Source of the DNA: an uncultured Hyphomicrobiales bacterium
GTDB taxonomy: Bacteria; Pseudomonadota; Alphaproteobacteria; Rhizobiales; Rhizobiaceae
Direction of reading: 5' to 3'
Length of the DNA: 64,000 nucleotides
Assembly: GCA_943908365.1 (NCBI GenBank)
Contig: CALTTH010000003.1
Span: 1-64,000 of the forward strand
Made by a program: the position numbers and the translations under genes. The first letter of the stretch is position 1; the number at the start of each line of letters is the position of its first letter. The notes under the pieces are model-generated. The model did not search any database, was not told the origin of the DNA, and worked only from the letters and a program-made list of their open reading frames with translations. Positions 8,023-17,424 of the stretch are shown here, in pieces.

Positions 8023-9369
8023 TCAGTCGTCGGCGTTTATTGTCCTGAGATCAGCAAGGAAAGCCGTGCCGATTTCCACGGCCCGCTTGGCCGCGTCCGA
8101 GTCGACATCCACGCCGTGCGATGCCTCGAGCATGGATTGCACGACGCCGTGCATTTGCCTGATGCTGGCTGGAGAAACTCCCAGGCCTTGCAGTTTGCCG
8201 AGCATCTGCGAGATGCCCATCCGACGCGGATCGATGCCCTTAGCGACGACGAGTTCACGCAGGGCGCGCTCGATTTCGATACGAAGCTTGACGACCGACA
8301 TGAGCGGGAATTCCCGCCCAAGCTCCTCGACCGTCGGAAGATCTTCTTGGAGCTGAGGAGGGAGCGCCTGCGAAAGTTGATATTGAGCCACCCCCATCGG
8401 CTTGCTCGAATCTCGCAAGGAGTACTCGACGATCACCTCGTTGCGTCCCTTGCACAGGATGATGCCGATCGTCGGCTTGTCGTCGGGATGGCGCAATTGC
8501 TCGTCCACGGCCGACAGATAGAAATTCATCTTGCCCGCGAACTCGGGTTTGAAATCCTCGATCTTCAGCTCGATCACCACGAAGCAGCGCAGTCGCAGAT
8601 GGTAGAACAGCAGGTCGAGGTAATAATCCTGCCCGCCGACTTCGAGATGGTACTGGCTGCCGACGAAGGCGAAGCCCTTGCCGAGTTCGAGGATGAGCGA
8701 GCGGAGGTGTTCGATCAGGCCGCGTTCGAGATCGCGCTCTAGCATATCGGGGCCAAGCGAGAGGAAGTCGAACGTATAGGGGTCTTTGAGAATCTGCTGG
8801 GCCAGCTCGGATTGCTCGGCCGGAAGTGTCTGCGAGAAGTTGGTCAGCGCGCTTCCTTGACGGGCGAAGAGATTGCTTGCGATCTGGTGGGCGAGAACGT
8901 TCCGGCTCCAGCCGTGCTCAATTGTCTGCCGGGCATACCAAGCGCGTTCTTCAGATGCCGTGGTGGCATCGAGAAGGAGCATGTTGTGGCCCCATGGCAA
9001 TTGTGCAGCAAGCTGCTGCACAAATTCGCCGTCGGGCCAGGCCTCTGCGAAGGTGCGCATATATTTCAGGTTTCGGGCTGAAAGTCCGGTCATCTCGGGA
9101 AAGGCTTGGCGGAGGTCCTCCGACAGCCGGTCGATGACCCTGGCGCCCCATCCCTCGCGCTCCTGCCGACTCAGAATATCGCGACCGATGGTCCAATAGA
9201 GCACCACCAGCTCGCGATTGACGGACAGGCCGGCCCGGTGGCGGGCAGCGGCGATCTTCTGCTTCAGGACTCCGACGAACGCGGCGTAGGTGTGTGCATT
9301 GACCTCGGTCGAGGGAGCGGAAGCCTTCGCTCGCCGAGAATGGACGGGTTTCGGCGGCCGAGAGGTCAT
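8023..9369 (-). CDS. PDDEXK nuclease domain protein (DUF1016/YhcG family)
   Basis: The 448-residue protein has the DUF1016 layout: an N-terminal helical domain (about residues 45-115, with LVVLYWTIGRDI and LSARNLKYM) and a C-terminal PD-(D/E)XK nuclease core in which YYLDLLFYH supplies the Asp and FVVIELK the Glu-X-Lys. Family members are usually shorter (roughly 340-370 residues); here a C-terminal extension of about 80 residues carries a predicted helical region rich in Leu and Gly. The ATG overlaps the stop of the integrase gene (ATGA), so it is translated by coupling with the integrase. It is probably a DNA nuclease linked to the island's defence or maintenance; the substrate is unknown. 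Confidence 0.82.
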   Translation of the reverse strand: MTSRPPKPVHSRRAKASAPSTEVNAHTYAAFVGVLKQKIAAARHRAGLSVNRELVVLYWTIGRDILSRQEREGWGARVIDRLSEDLRQAFPEMTGLSARNLKYMRTFAEAWPDGEFVQQLAAQLPWGHNMLLLDATTASEERAWYARQTIEHGWSRNVLAHQIASNLFARQGSALTNFSQTLPAEQSELAQQILKDPYTFDFLSLGPDMLERDLERGLIEHLRSLILELGKGFAFVGSQYHLEVGGQDYYLDLLFYHLRLRCFVVIELKIEDFKPEFAGKMNFYLSAVDEQLRHPDDKPTIGIILCKGRNEVIVEYSLRDSSKPMGVAQYQLSQALPPQLQEDLPTVEELGREFPLMSVVKLRIEIERALRELVVAKGIDPRRMGISQMLGKLQGLGVSPASIRQMHGVVQSMLEASHGVDVDSDAAKRAVEIGTAFLADLRTINADD

Positions 9370-10607
9370 GCGGCCGCTTTCAGGCGCTTCTTCGCCAGCA
9401 TGGCGCGGACGAATTTATCCCATTTCGCCATGCCGGCGCGTTTCTCGACCATGTAGTGCCAGCGGTCGTAGTGCTTGGAACTGACATCTTGCAGCGCGTG
9501 GTTCTGCAGGCGATCGCGAATTTCCTTTGGCACGCCTGCCTTGCCGGCGAGCGTCTTGAACGTGCGGCGAAGATCGCGGTTTGTCGCATACGGGATCACG
9601 CCGCGATCTCTCTGCCGCCAGACAAAGCTGTACAGAGTGCCGTGGCTGACCGGCTTGGACGGGTCCTTCGCGGAGGGGAAGAACCAGCCGTACTCGTTCG
9701 GCTTGATCGATTCGATCAGTTCAGCGGCGAGCAACGGTACAGGGACGGCGTGCGGCTGGAGGTTCTTAGTTTTCGACCAGTCTATGATCCGCTCCTTGGC
9801 GTCCCATTGATCGACATGAAGCCGCGCAATCTCCTCGACGCGTTGGCCGGTCAGCATGATGAGTTGCACTGCTCGTGGATAGGAGGGGTGAACCGGCGTG
9901 TCGGGGTGGTCCAGCCAGCAATAGAGCTGAACAAACTCGTCTTCGTCGAGCCAACGCGTGCCTTGGACCTTCGGCTCGGTAGGAATGCCGGTTGCCGGGT
10001 TGAACGGAAGCCGGAAGCGCCGAGAAGACTGCTGCCGATAGTCGTTGTCGGACTTCATGCCCCAACTGAATGCCGCATGGAGATAGGAGCGGACATGATC
10101 GGCCATTGATTTCGCGCCGCGCTCGTAAATCGGCCGTATCAGCTCGATGATCTCCTCGGCCTCGATCTCGCGGGCGAGGCGGTTACGTCCGAGCGTATCG
10201 GCGATCTTGTTGAGGCCCTTTTCCGTTTCCTTCCAGGACGGCTTCCCCGCGTCCTTGAGCGCGGCAACATAGCCTTCGAACAGATCGGCGACCGTGCCGG
10301 GACGCGTATCGGTCGCAATTTTGATGCTCCGGCCCCTCTGGATGACGTCGGCGAAGTCGCGCTTGAACATCTCGCGCGCCTGAGCGAGCGACATGGAAGG
10401 GTACGCGCCGAGCTTCTTTTTGGTCCGCTTTCCGTCACGCCACTGCTGCGCCATCCAGTCCGCTGTGACGCGCTTCGGCATGGGCTTGAGGACAAGCACG
10501 AGGCGACCGGTGCCGCGGCCTTCGCCATCGGCGAGATTTTCCTGCTTCTGGCTTAGCTCAACCCGCTTCAACGCATGTCGGATCGCGGTGTCGGTCAGGC
10601 TTGGCAT
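9366..10607 (-). CDS. Tyrosine-type site-specific integrase
   Basis: The 413-residue protein is a P4/phage-type tyrosine recombinase. An N-terminal arm-type DNA-binding region (about 1-90) and a core-binding helical domain (about 105-210) precede the catalytic domain, with the first Arg in LTGQRVEEIARLH near residue 255, a Lys in SKTKNLQPHAVPV, RDLRRTF near 344 (Arg replaces the usual first His, as in many P4-like integrases) and the nucleophile in SKHYDRW near 380. I chose the ATG at 10607 because AGGAG lies eight bases upstream; an earlier start would add 42 unlikely residues. It lies next to the truncated radC, as expected for the enzyme that inserted the island. Confidence 0.92.
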   Translation of the reverse strand: MPSLTDTAIRHALKRVELSQKQENLADGEGRGTGRLVLVLKPMPKRVTADWMAQQWRDGKRTKKKLGAYPSMSLAQAREMFKRDFADVIQRGRSIKIATDTRPGTVADLFEGYVAALKDAGKPSWKETEKGLNKIADTLGRNRLAREIEAEEIIELIRPIYERGAKSMADHVRSYLHAAFSWGMKSDNDYRQQSSRRFRLPFNPATGIPTEPKVQGTRWLDEDEFVQLYCWLDHPDTPVHPSYPRAVQLIMLTGQRVEEIARLHVDQWDAKERIIDWSKTKNLQPHAVPVPLLAAELIESIKPNEYGWFFPSAKDPSKPVSHGTLYSFVWRQRDRGVIPYATNRDLRRTFKTLAGKAGVPKEIRDRLQNHALQDVSSKHYDRWHYMVEKRAGMAKWDKFVRAMLAKKRLKAAA

Positions 10608-10763
10608 GGCGTTTTCTCCTGTTCCGCAACTGGGATCGGTCGAGGAGAAACGGGGATCGTTTGCTGGGATCGGAAAGCCGCTTTCAACCCCTCTAACCGC
10701 TCCCAATTTGCCATAACCGCCCCCTGTACGCAATGCGCGAAAAGCGGCTATTTCATTGATGAT

Positions 10764-11492
10764 TCAGCGGTATTCAGCGTGATCGAACGTGATCATTGAG
10801 GGGGTAGTGGGATGGTTGTGGACGAGAATAATCGCCGTTGAGGAAAGCTCCAGTGCGCGCCGCACGAGCTCGCGCGGATAAACGGGTGTGTGGTCCACCG
10901 TCCCATAGCCTTGTACTTCATCGGCAATGAGCACGTTGCGCTTGTCGAGAAAGAGAATGCGAAATTGCTCCCGCGTTTCATAGGCCATGGCGGCGTGGCA
11001 GTAATCGATGACCGACGACCACGATCCGAGCACCTGCTTGTTGCGGATTTCACTTTTTAGCATCCGCTGCGAGACCGAAGCGACCAGTTTCAGATCCAGT
11101 GCCACAGCCTCTCCGACGCCGCTGACTTCCTGTAGAAGCGCTGGAGGTGCGCCAAGAACGCCGCCAAGCGTGCCGAACCGGGCGATTAGCGCCTTGGCGA
11201 TCGGCTTGGTATCGCGGCGCGGAATGAGCCTGAAGAGCAGAAGCTCAAGGAGTTCGTAGTCCGCGAGCGCCACATCGCCAATATCGCGATATTTGGCTCG
11301 TAGTCGTTCTCGATGACCGTGATAATGCGCGATTTCCTCACCGCCTCTGGCCTTCGTCTTGGCGGACTGTCTAGCAGGTAAGGCCTCGCTGGGAGGGCCA
11401 AGGTCTACCGGGGTGCCAAACAGGTCATCCGCCCCAGAGGTTTCGCCAAATGCTGATGCTTTTCCGGTGTCGGGCGAGGGACCTTTTGCCAT
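10764..11492 (-). CDS. radC: RadC, truncated at the C-terminus by island insertion
   Basis: The N-terminal helix-hairpin-helix-like region (about residues 60-130, [19 protein letters not shown]) and the start of the JAB/MPN domain are present. RadC ends with a JAMM motif HxHPxGxxxPSxxD plus about 45 further residues. Here HNHP at 225-228 is followed by 14 residues that do not match the family and then a stop, so the second half of the metal site, including its Asp, is lost. The gene follows map by 18 bases in the order sfsA-map-radC. The product is probably inactive; radC loss is tolerated in bacteria, which fits its use as an insertion site. Confidence 0.85.
   Translation of the reverse strand: MAKGPSPDTGKASAFGETSGADDLFGTPVDLGPPSEALPARQSAKTKARGGEEIAHYHGHRERLRAKYRDIGDVALADYELLELLLFRLIPRRDTKPIAKALIARFGTLGGVLGAPPALLQEVSGVGEAVALDLKLVASVSQRMLKSEIRNKQVLGSWSSVIDYCHAAMAYETREQFRILFLDKRNVLIADEVQGYGTVDHTPVYPRELVRRALELSSTAIILVHNHPTTPSMITFDHAEYR
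10795..10820. other. Putative right island/radC junction (att region)
   Basis: On the - strand the radC frame reads normally up to the codons for HNHP (10809-10820), and then diverges into a short run unrelated to RadC that ends in a stop at 10764. RadC normally continues with Ser-Gly-Asp-Pro-x-Pro-Ser. The crossover must therefore lie close to here. The exact core cannot be given because the other attachment site is outside the window. Confidence 0.45.
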
Positions 11493-11510
11493 CCGGCGAT
11501 AACTCTCCCG

Positions 11511-12341
11511 TTAGAGCGGTGGTAGGCCGGGCCGGTCGAAGCCGCCCGGTGACAGGGTGAAGACTTCGCAGCCTGTCGCCGTCACGCCAACGGCATGCTC
11601 ATATTGGGCGGACAGCGACCTGTCACGCGTCACCGCCGTCCATCCGTCCGAGAGAACTTTCACATGCGGCTTGCCAAGGTTGATCATAGGCTCGATGGTG
11701 AAGATCATGCCCTCACGAATTTCCGGACCATCGCTTTCCTTGCCGTAGTGCAGAATATTCGGCGTATCGTGGAAAAGGCGCCCGACGCCGTGGCCGCAGA
11801 AATCCGTCACCACCGAGCAGCGTTCCGCTTCAGCATAAGCCTGGATGGCAGCACCGATGGCGCCGGTCCTCACGCCAGGTCTCACCGCTGCAATGCCGCG
11901 CATGAGGCACTCGTAAGTGACTTCGAGCAGGCGCTCAGCAGACCGCTTGATCTGTCCAACGGGATACATACGGCTTGAATCGCCATACCAGCCATCGAGC
12001 AGATAGGTCACGTCGATATTGACGATGTCGCCTTCGCGCAGCGGCTTGTCGTCGGGAATTCCGTGGCAGACCACGTGGTTGATCGAGGTGCAGACGGATT
12101 TGGTATAGCCGCGGTAATTCAGCGTCGCGGGCAGCGCACCATGATCGGCCCCGAACTCGAAAACGAAGCGGTCGATTGAGTTGGTCGTAATCCCCGGCTT
12201 GACCATGTCGGCAAGCGCATCGAGGCAACGTGCCGTCAACTGGCTTGCCTTTCGCATGCCCTCGAAGTCTTCGGCATTATAGAGGCGGATGACGCCCGTG
12301 TTCTTCATGGGGGCGGATGCCGCTTCGATATAGGTGACCAT
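11511..12341 (-). CDS. map: Type I methionine aminopeptidase
   Basis: The product removes the N-terminal methionine from new proteins in the cytoplasm. The pita-bread fold motifs are present: NHVVCHGIPDD (His), NIDVTYLLDGWYGDSS (two metal Asp), TDFCGHGVGRLFHDTP (His), GMIFTIEPM (Glu) and AQYEHAVGVT (Glu). I chose the start giving MVTYIEA, the form usual in rhizobia. An in-frame ATG at 12377 overlaps the sfsA stop as ATGA and would add 12 residues, so coupled initiation there is possible. The gene lies between sfsA and radC on the same strand. Confidence 0.93.
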   Translation of the reverse strand: MVTYIEAASAPMKNTGVIRLYNAEDFEGMRKASQLTARCLDALADMVKPGITTNSIDRFVFEFGADHGALPATLNYRGYTKSVCTSINHVVCHGIPDDKPLREGDIVNIDVTYLLDGWYGDSSRMYPVGQIKRSAERLLEVTYECLMRGIAAVRPGVRTGAIGAAIQAYAEAERCSVVTDFCGHGVGRLFHDTPNILHYGKESDGPEIREGMIFTIEPMINLGKPHVKVLSDGWTAVTRDRSLSAQYEHAVGVTATGCEVFTLSPGGFDRPGLPPL

Positions 12342-12373
12342 TCTATCGCTTTCTGTCTTACTTTCACCTGCGT

Positions 12374-13093
12374 TCATAAAGCAGCAGGGGGCCAGTCGTC
12401 TATTGCAACCATCCGGTTTGCGACGATTTCCAGCGGCGAAACCTCGCAAGCTATGGCATAGGCCTCCACACCACGCCGCATCGCGCGTTGAAACGCGACA
12501 GCATAAACCGGGTCGAGATCGGAGCAGATTCGCATCCGATGGCAATCGGGACGCTGGATCAGATAGAGCATGACGGCGCGGTAACCGGCTTCTGCCGCAT
12601 CACCCAGTTCTTCAAGATGTTTGGCACCGCGCTTCGTCGCTGTGTCCGGAAACTCCGCGATCCCCGTCTCTCGCATGAAATGCACGTTCTTGATCTCGAC
12701 ATAGGCATTCGGTCTTCCAGACGCCGACAGCAGGAAATCGATGCGGGAATTGATGCCGTATCGCTGCTCGCGTTTCAGCACGTCGTAGCCGCGCAGGGAA
12801 GGAATTCGATTTGCAAGGATCGCTTCTTCCGCAAGCCGGTTCGGCATCCCTGTATTGATGCCCACCACCGTTTGATCCGCTTCCACCATTTCCAGCATGT
12901 GACGGTATTTGCGCGTCGGGCTGTCATGCTCGGACAGCCAAATTTTTGACCCGGGGGTCGTCAGTCCACGCATGGAGCCCGTATTGGGGCATGATCCGGT
13001 GATCGCTGTTCCGTCATCCAGAACGGCGTCGAAGAGGAAGCGTTTATAGCGGGAGACGAGCGTGGCGGGCACGAGGGGAGAATCAAAGCGCAT
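12374..13093 (-). CDS. sfsA: Sugar fermentation stimulation protein SfsA homolog
   Basis: The 239-residue protein matches Sfs[15 protein letters not shown] near the start, [43 protein letters not shown] (a nuclease-like D...E-X-K arrangement) and [13 protein letters not shown]. SfsA was named for an effect on maltose metabolism in E. coli and is now thought to bind or cut DNA; the physiological role is uncertain. It is the first gene of the sfsA-map-radC series, and its stop overlaps an in-frame ATG of map. Confidence 0.92.
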   Translation of the reverse strand: MRFDSPLVPATLVSRYKRFLFDAVLDDGTAITGSCPNTGSMRGLTTPGSKIWLSEHDSPTRKYRHMLEMVEADQTVVGINTGMPNRLAEEAILANRIPSLRGYDVLKREQRYGINSRIDFLLSASGRPNAYVEIKNVHFMRETGIAEFPDTATKRGAKHLEELGDAAEAGYRAVMLYLIQRPDCHRMRICSDLDPVYAVAFQRAMRRGVEAYAIACEVSPLEIVANRMVAIDDWPPAAL

Positions 13094-13120
13094 GGCGCAA
13101 GTGTCTTCTCATGACGTTGG

Positions 13121-14977
13121 TCATTCAAGGACATAGGTGCCCGGTGCATCGCAAAGCGGGGTGAGCCCACCATCTCCTGGAATGCGCGCTCCGACCATTT
13201 CGTCGCTGTGTCGTTCAAGCCAGTTCTGCCAATGCGGCCACCAGGAGCCGGGATAAACGCTGCTTTCCCGCTGCCAGTCGTCAAAGTCACCGACAGGTGA
13301 TGCCCCGGTCAGATATTGATACTTGCCAGCGTCAGGCGGGTTCACCACACCTGCTATGTGGCCCGAACCACCGAGCACGAATTCGACCGGCGCGCCGAAC
13401 GGCTTTGCGCCCTCGAACACCGATTTTGCCGGAGCAATATGGTCGTCCCGCGTGGCAAGATCGTAGATCGGAATAGTGACATCCCTGAGCTTCAGCATCT
13501 TGCCATCCACCACCATCCGCCCTTCGGCCAGATTGTTTTCCAGATAGCAGTTGCGCAGATAGAAGGAATGAACGGCCGCGGCGACGCGGGTGGAATCGGA
13601 ATTCCAGTAGAGCAGATCGAAAGGTGGAGGCTGGGTGCCGCGCAGATAGTTGTCCACCATATAGGGCCAGATCAGATCGGACGCGCGCAGCATGTTGAAC
13701 ACACTCGCCATGATCGCGCCATCGAGGTATCCAACCGCTTTCATATGCACATCAAGCGCAGCAAGCTGAGGCTCATCGATGAAGATCTTGAGATCGCCCG
13801 CATGGGTGAAGTCGGTTTGTGCCGCAAGCAGCGTGGCACTGCGGATGCGATCGTTGTTTTCCTGGACGTGGAGGGCGAGGGTCGCAGCAAGAAGCGTGCC
13901 GCCGATACAGTAACCCACCGCGTTGACATGCTGTTCGCCGGTGGCCTCTTCGATCGCGCCAAGCGCAAAATCGATGCCCTCACGAATGTAGTCGTCCCAA
14001 CCTTTCTCCGCATGGCGCGCGTCAGGATTGACCCAGGAGATCATGAAGACGCTGTGGCCTTGATCGACGCACCATTTGACGAAGGATTTTCGCGCATTGA
14101 GATCGAGAATGTAGAACTTGTTGATCCATGGCGGGATGATGAGAAGAGGGCGCCTGAACACCGTTTCCGTTGAGGGGGCGTATTGGATAACCTCGCAGAG
14201 CGCGCTACGGGCAATTACCTTGCCTGGAGAGACCGCTATGTTCTGGCCGATGACGAAATGGCTGTAGTCGGTGTGGCGAAGCCTTAAGTGTCCGTTGCCA
14301 GCCGCCATGTCTTCCGCCAGCTGTGCCATTCCTTTGACGAGGTTCGCCCCGCTGGTAGCAACCGTCTCGCGAAATACCTGGGGATTGGTGAAGGCGAAGT
14401 TGGCTGGAGAGATCGCCTCCGTCACCTGCCGCATATAGAAGCGCGCCTTCTCGCGGGTCCGCTCATCCAGCCCCTCGGCCTCCGTGACCATCTTCTCCGC
14501 CCAATCGGCGGTGGCGAAATAGACCTTCTGCAGAAAATCGAAAAAGGGGTTCGCTTGCCAGTCACTATCGGCAAACCGTTTGTGGGCGCTTCGGGTCTCG
14601 GTCTGTGGTTTTTCCGCGCCAGCTTTGGTCTGCCGCTCGGACAGCCGGGTCAGCGATTCTTGCCATATTGCGGAATAGTTAGACAGAAGGTGGGCCTGCG
14701 CCTCGACGGAGCGCTGCGGCTCCGCCATCCAATATTCCGCCACGTCCGACAATGTCTGGAAGACATCGCTTATCGGGCTCGGATTTGTCTGCGGAATCTC
14801 GCCGCGCTCTCTGGGAGCGAGCCACTCGGAGGCAGCCTTGCCGAGATTTTCCACAGCCCTGGCAATGTTCATGGCAAAGGCCTGCGGATCGCGGAGAATA
14901 TAGGCATCGGCAGATTTGGGATCGAAACTGAACCCTTTGTCATCAGCATCGTCGGGTCCGCCTCGACTGCCGGCCAT
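13121..14977 (-). CDS. phaC: Class I poly(3-hydroxyalkanoate) synthase PhaC
   Basis: The 618-residue enzyme polymerises 3-hydroxyacyl-CoA into PHA storage granules. The N-terminal PhaC domain (residues about 80-280) is followed by an alpha/beta hydrolase fold with the modified lipase box GYCIGG (Cys near 356), the acid in YDLATRDDHIAP and the His in GGSGHIAGVVNPP. The length matches class I synthases. I chose the ATG at 14977 because GGAGGAG lies directly upstream; a longer frame adds a Cys/Arg-rich leader without family support. It diverges from the lipoprotein gene at 15105. Confidence 0.94.
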   Translation of the reverse strand: MAGSRGGPDDADDKGFSFDPKSADAYILRDPQAFAMNIARAVENLGKAASEWLAPRERGEIPQTNPSPISDVFQTLSDVAEYWMAEPQRSVEAQAHLLSNYSAIWQESLTRLSERQTKAGAEKPQTETRSAHKRFADSDWQANPFFDFLQKVYFATADWAEKMVTEAEGLDERTREKARFYMRQVTEAISPANFAFTNPQVFRETVATSGANLVKGMAQLAEDMAAGNGHLRLRHTDYSHFVIGQNIAVSPGKVIARSALCEVIQYAPSTETVFRRPLLIIPPWINKFYILDLNARKSFVKWCVDQGHSVFMISWVNPDARHAEKGWDDYIREGIDFALGAIEEATGEQHVNAVGYCIGGTLLAATLALHVQENNDRIRSATLLAAQTDFTHAGDLKIFIDEPQLAALDVHMKAVGYLDGAIMASVFNMLRASDLIWPYMVDNYLRGTQPPPFDLLYWNSDSTRVAAAVHSFYLRNCYLENNLAEGRMVVDGKMLKLRDVTIPIYDLATRDDHIAPAKSVFEGAKPFGAPVEFVLGGSGHIAGVVNPPDAGKYQYLTGASPVGDFDDWQRESSVYPGSWWPHWQNWLERHSDEMVGARIPGDGGLTPLCDAPGTYVLE

Positions 14978-15104
14978 ACGTTCTCCTCCGCGGCGATTTT
15001 TGTATTTGCACATTCTGTACGAAAACGAATACAAGTTCCAGCAACACGGGCGCCGGGACAGTGCGTTCGACACGCGATAGATACCTTACAGGTGGGGCAG
15101 GAAA

Positions 15105-15500
15105 ATGGGCAAGCATTCGGGAAGCGTAAAAACAGCATCTACGCTGTTGGTTTGCGGCTTGGTCCTTCCTTTGGCTGCCTGCACCACGCCCAAGCCTCTC
15201 GTCAATCCGGCCCATATGGAACGCCCCAAGGCGCAGATCGTCGGCCCGCAGCCGGTCAGCAGCGGCCCTCTGCAGAAGCGCGATACCGGCAATTTCCCGA
15301 CCTTTGCCAAGCCGATGACGGCTGCCATGCCGCAGATGGAAGAAAACGAAGCCTCGACCATGGAGCAGAACCTGACTGCACTTGGCGCTGCCCGCCGTCG
15401 CGGCCAGATCACCGAGGCTGAATACAAGCGCCGCGTTGCGGAGCTTCGCGCGCTTTCAGCGCAGCAGCAGCCGACGGCAACACCCGCCGCCTCCCAGTAA
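15105..15500 (+). CDS. Small lipoprotein with SHOCT-like C-terminus
   Basis: The 131-residue product has a lipoprotein signal peptide with a hydrophobic core and lipobox LAAC, Cys at about residue 26, so it is likely anchored in a membrane. A proline-rich linker follows, then a helical C-terminus (LGAARRRGQITEAEYKRRV) that resembles the short SHOCT motif found at the ends of many bacterial proteins. It diverges from phaC, and the 127 bases between the start codons must hold both promoters. The function is unknown. Confidence 0.75.
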   Translation: MGKHSGSVKTASTLLVCGLVLPLAACTTPKPLVNPAHMERPKAQIVGPQPVSSGPLQKRDTGNFPTFAKPMTAAMPQMEENEASTMEQNLTALGAARRRGQITEAEYKRRVAELRALSAQQQPTATPAASQ

Positions 15501-15545
15501 GCGACCAGACAAACATTCTTCGTCGCTTCTAACCGCAGATGAGAA

Positions 15546-15570
15546 GGGGCCGCTGCGTTACCACGGCCCC
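15546..15570 (-). terminator. Hairpin between lipoprotein and sulP 3' ends
   Basis: GGGGCCG at 15546 pairs with CGGCCCC at 15564 across an 11-base loop, between two convergent genes. The T-run is weak (TTCT on the - strand), so it may be a modest or bidirectional terminator. Confidence 0.5.
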
Positions 15571-15578
15571 ATCATCGA

Positions 15579-17066
15579 TCAATGCAGCGACGCACTCGCT
15601 GCCAGACGTTCCTGTCTGTCGTGGAGCGCGAACTTGTCGATCATGTCGGCGCTCGCCTTATTGAAGCCCATGACCTCGACCTCCACGCCTGCCTTGCGAT
15701 ACTTCAAGATGACCTTGTCCAGCGCACCCACTGCGGTGATATCCCACAGATGCGCGGACGAAACGTCGATGACGATCTTCTCCGCCTGATCTGCGAAATC
15801 GAACGCACCGATGAGGTTTTCCGCTGAGGCAAAGAAGATCTGACCCTCGACGACATAGGTGACCTTCTTTGCGCCAACATCCTCGCTTCGCGTGACGCGG
15901 AAGAGCTTGGAGACCTTGCCTGCGAAGAAGATGCCCGACAGCAGCACGCCGACGATGACGCCCTTGGCAAGGTCATGGGTTACCACGACGGTGACGACCG
16001 TTGCCAGCATGACGACAGACGAGGACAGCGGATTGCGTCTCAGATCGAGGATAGAGCGCCACGAAAAGGTGCCGATCGACACCATGATCATCACCGCGAC
16101 GAGTGCCGCCATCGGAATGATGCGAACGAGGTCGTCCAGCACCACAATAAGGAACAGCAAGAACGCACCGGCAACGAAGGTCGAGAGCCGCCCGCGGCCG
16201 CCAGAGGTGACGTTGATCACCGACTGGCCGATCATGGCGCAGCCACCCATGCCGCCGATCAGGGCGGAGGCGATATTGCCGGCACCCTGGCCGACGCATT
16301 CCTGGCTCTTGTTGCTTGGCGTATCTGTCATGTCGTCGACGATTTGAGCCGTAAGGAGGGACTCAAGAAGACCGACGGCTGCGAGCGTGACGGAATAGGG
16401 GAAGATGATCCGCAGCGTTTCCCATGTCAGGGGAACCTGCGGAATCATCAGGACTGGAAAGGTCGATGGCAGCTCGCCAAGGTCTCCAACAGTGCGAAGC
16501 TCCATGCCCGTCCACCATGCGATCGCAGTCAGCACGGCAATGGCGACGAGCGGCGAGGGAATCGCCTTCGTGACGTAGGGAAAGAGATAGATGATGGCGA
16601 GGCCCGCCGCGATCATCACATAGGTCAATGCCGGAACGCCGATCAGTTCAGGCAACTGCGCCATGAAGATGAGGATGGCGAGTGCATTGACGAAGCCGGT
16701 AATGACCGAGCGAGAGACGAAGCGCATGATGCGTCCGACTTTCAGCCAGCCTGCAACGATCTGGATCAGGCCCATCAGGATGGTTGCGGCGAAAAGATAT
16801 TGAAGCCCATGGTCCTTGACGAGCGAGACCATGACCACCGCTGTCGCAGCCGTTGCAGCGGAGATCATGCCGGGACGTCCCCCGACGAAAGCTGCGACGC
16901 AGGCAATCGCAAAGGAGGCGTAGAGCCCGACTTTGGGATCGACGCCGGCGATGACGGAAAAACCGATCGCTTCTGGAATCAGCGCAAGCGCGACGACGAT
17001 GCCGGAGAGCACGTCTCCACGAATATTGGAGAACCACTCCTGACGGTAGTGTGAGAAAGTTCGCAT
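15579..17066 (-). CDS. SulP family anion transporter with STAS domain
   Basis: The 495-residue membrane protein has the SulP layout: a conserved N-terminal segment ([25 protein letters not shown]), 10-12 hydrophobic segments including the [12 protein letters not shown] motif and a C-terminal STAS domain from about residue 405. Family members carry sulfate, bicarbonate or other anions; the substrate cannot be told here. The ATG at 17066 gives the usual N-terminus; a TTG 51 bases upstream is less likely. A long 5' region with a hairpin precedes it. Confidence 0.9.
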   Translation of the reverse strand: MRTFSHYRQEWFSNIRGDVLSGIVVALALIPEAIGFSVIAGVDPKVGLYASFAIACVAAFVGGRPGMISAATAATAVVMVSLVKDHGLQYLFAATILMGLIQIVAGWLKVGRIMRFVSRSVITGFVNALAILIFMAQLPELIGVPALTYVMIAAGLAIIYLFPYVTKAIPSPLVAIAVLTAIAWWTGMELRTVGDLGELPSTFPVLMIPQVPLTWETLRIIFPYSVTLAAVGLLESLLTAQIVDDMTDTPSNKSQECVGQGAGNIASALIGGMGGCAMIGQSVINVTSGGRGRLSTFVAGAFLLFLIVVLDDLVRIIPMAALVAVMIMVSIGTFSWRSILDLRRNPLSSSVVMLATVVTVVVTHDLAKGVIVGVLLSGIFFAGKVSKLFRVTRSEDVGAKKVTYVVEGQIFFASAENLIGAFDFADQAEKIVIDVSSAHLWDITAVGALDKVILKYRKAGVEVEVMGFNKASADMIDKFALHDRQERLAASASLH

Positions 17067-17424
17067 GGATGAGTTACCACAGTTGATGCAACGGGCCGAG
17101 CAGAACTCGGTCCTCAAAAGATGAAACAGGTTGCGTTGCTGTGTTGTCTGGCGGATCGGCGGCCAGAAGAGCCACCCGGATTTTCACCGGGTCCTTGTGG
17201 ATGATTGCTCTATAATCGAGATGTCGACGTGCTGCAACCGGCATCGTTTTGCTGAAACGCTTGAAGCACTATCGCTGTCCGTTAAAGAAGTCCTACTTGG
17301 ATCTGCTGTTTTTGATCCATCCCGCCAATCGGAAGATAACCCATTTTCTTAAACGAAAAGAGTATCTTATCGTCTAAAACGTGTTTCCAGGGAGGCCACT
17401 TGATGGCAGGCGCTGGGGAGCGTG
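17067..17424 (-). promoter_or_regulatory. Long sulP 5' region with a stable hairpin
   Basis: This stretch has no convincing gene. On the - strand, ACCCGG and CCGGGT (17174-17192) close a 7-base TGAAAAT loop about 110 bases upstream of the sulP start, followed by a C/A-rich region. The position suggests a structured leader or promoter region for sulP; the side near 17424 may hold the promoter of the small ORF on the other strand. Confidence 0.35.

Larger units (their letters stand above)
1..10800. mobile_element. Genomic island inserted in radC (right part; left end outside window)
   Basis: The block holds a tyrosine integrase at its right edge, next to a radC gene that loses its 3' part exactly there, and the genes inside are accessory: nucleases, a helicase, a HEPN-like protein and unknown proteins. 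To the right, the genes (map, sfsA, phaC) are core rhizobial genes. No phage structural, replication or conjugation genes are visible, so this reads as an integrative genomic island or the defence-rich end of a larger one. The left boundary and the left attachment site are not in the window. The island content and insertion are seen; mobility is inferred from the integrase. Confidence 0.75.

Noticed and set aside
1..10800. Prophage
   Set aside because: There is an integrase, but no capsid, tail, terminase, lysis or repressor genes are seen in the available part, so island is the safer name.
15975..17054. 359-codon + strand open frame rich in His and Asp
   Set aside because: The composition comes from reading the reverse of hydrophobic SulP codons; there is no signal, motif or ribosome site.
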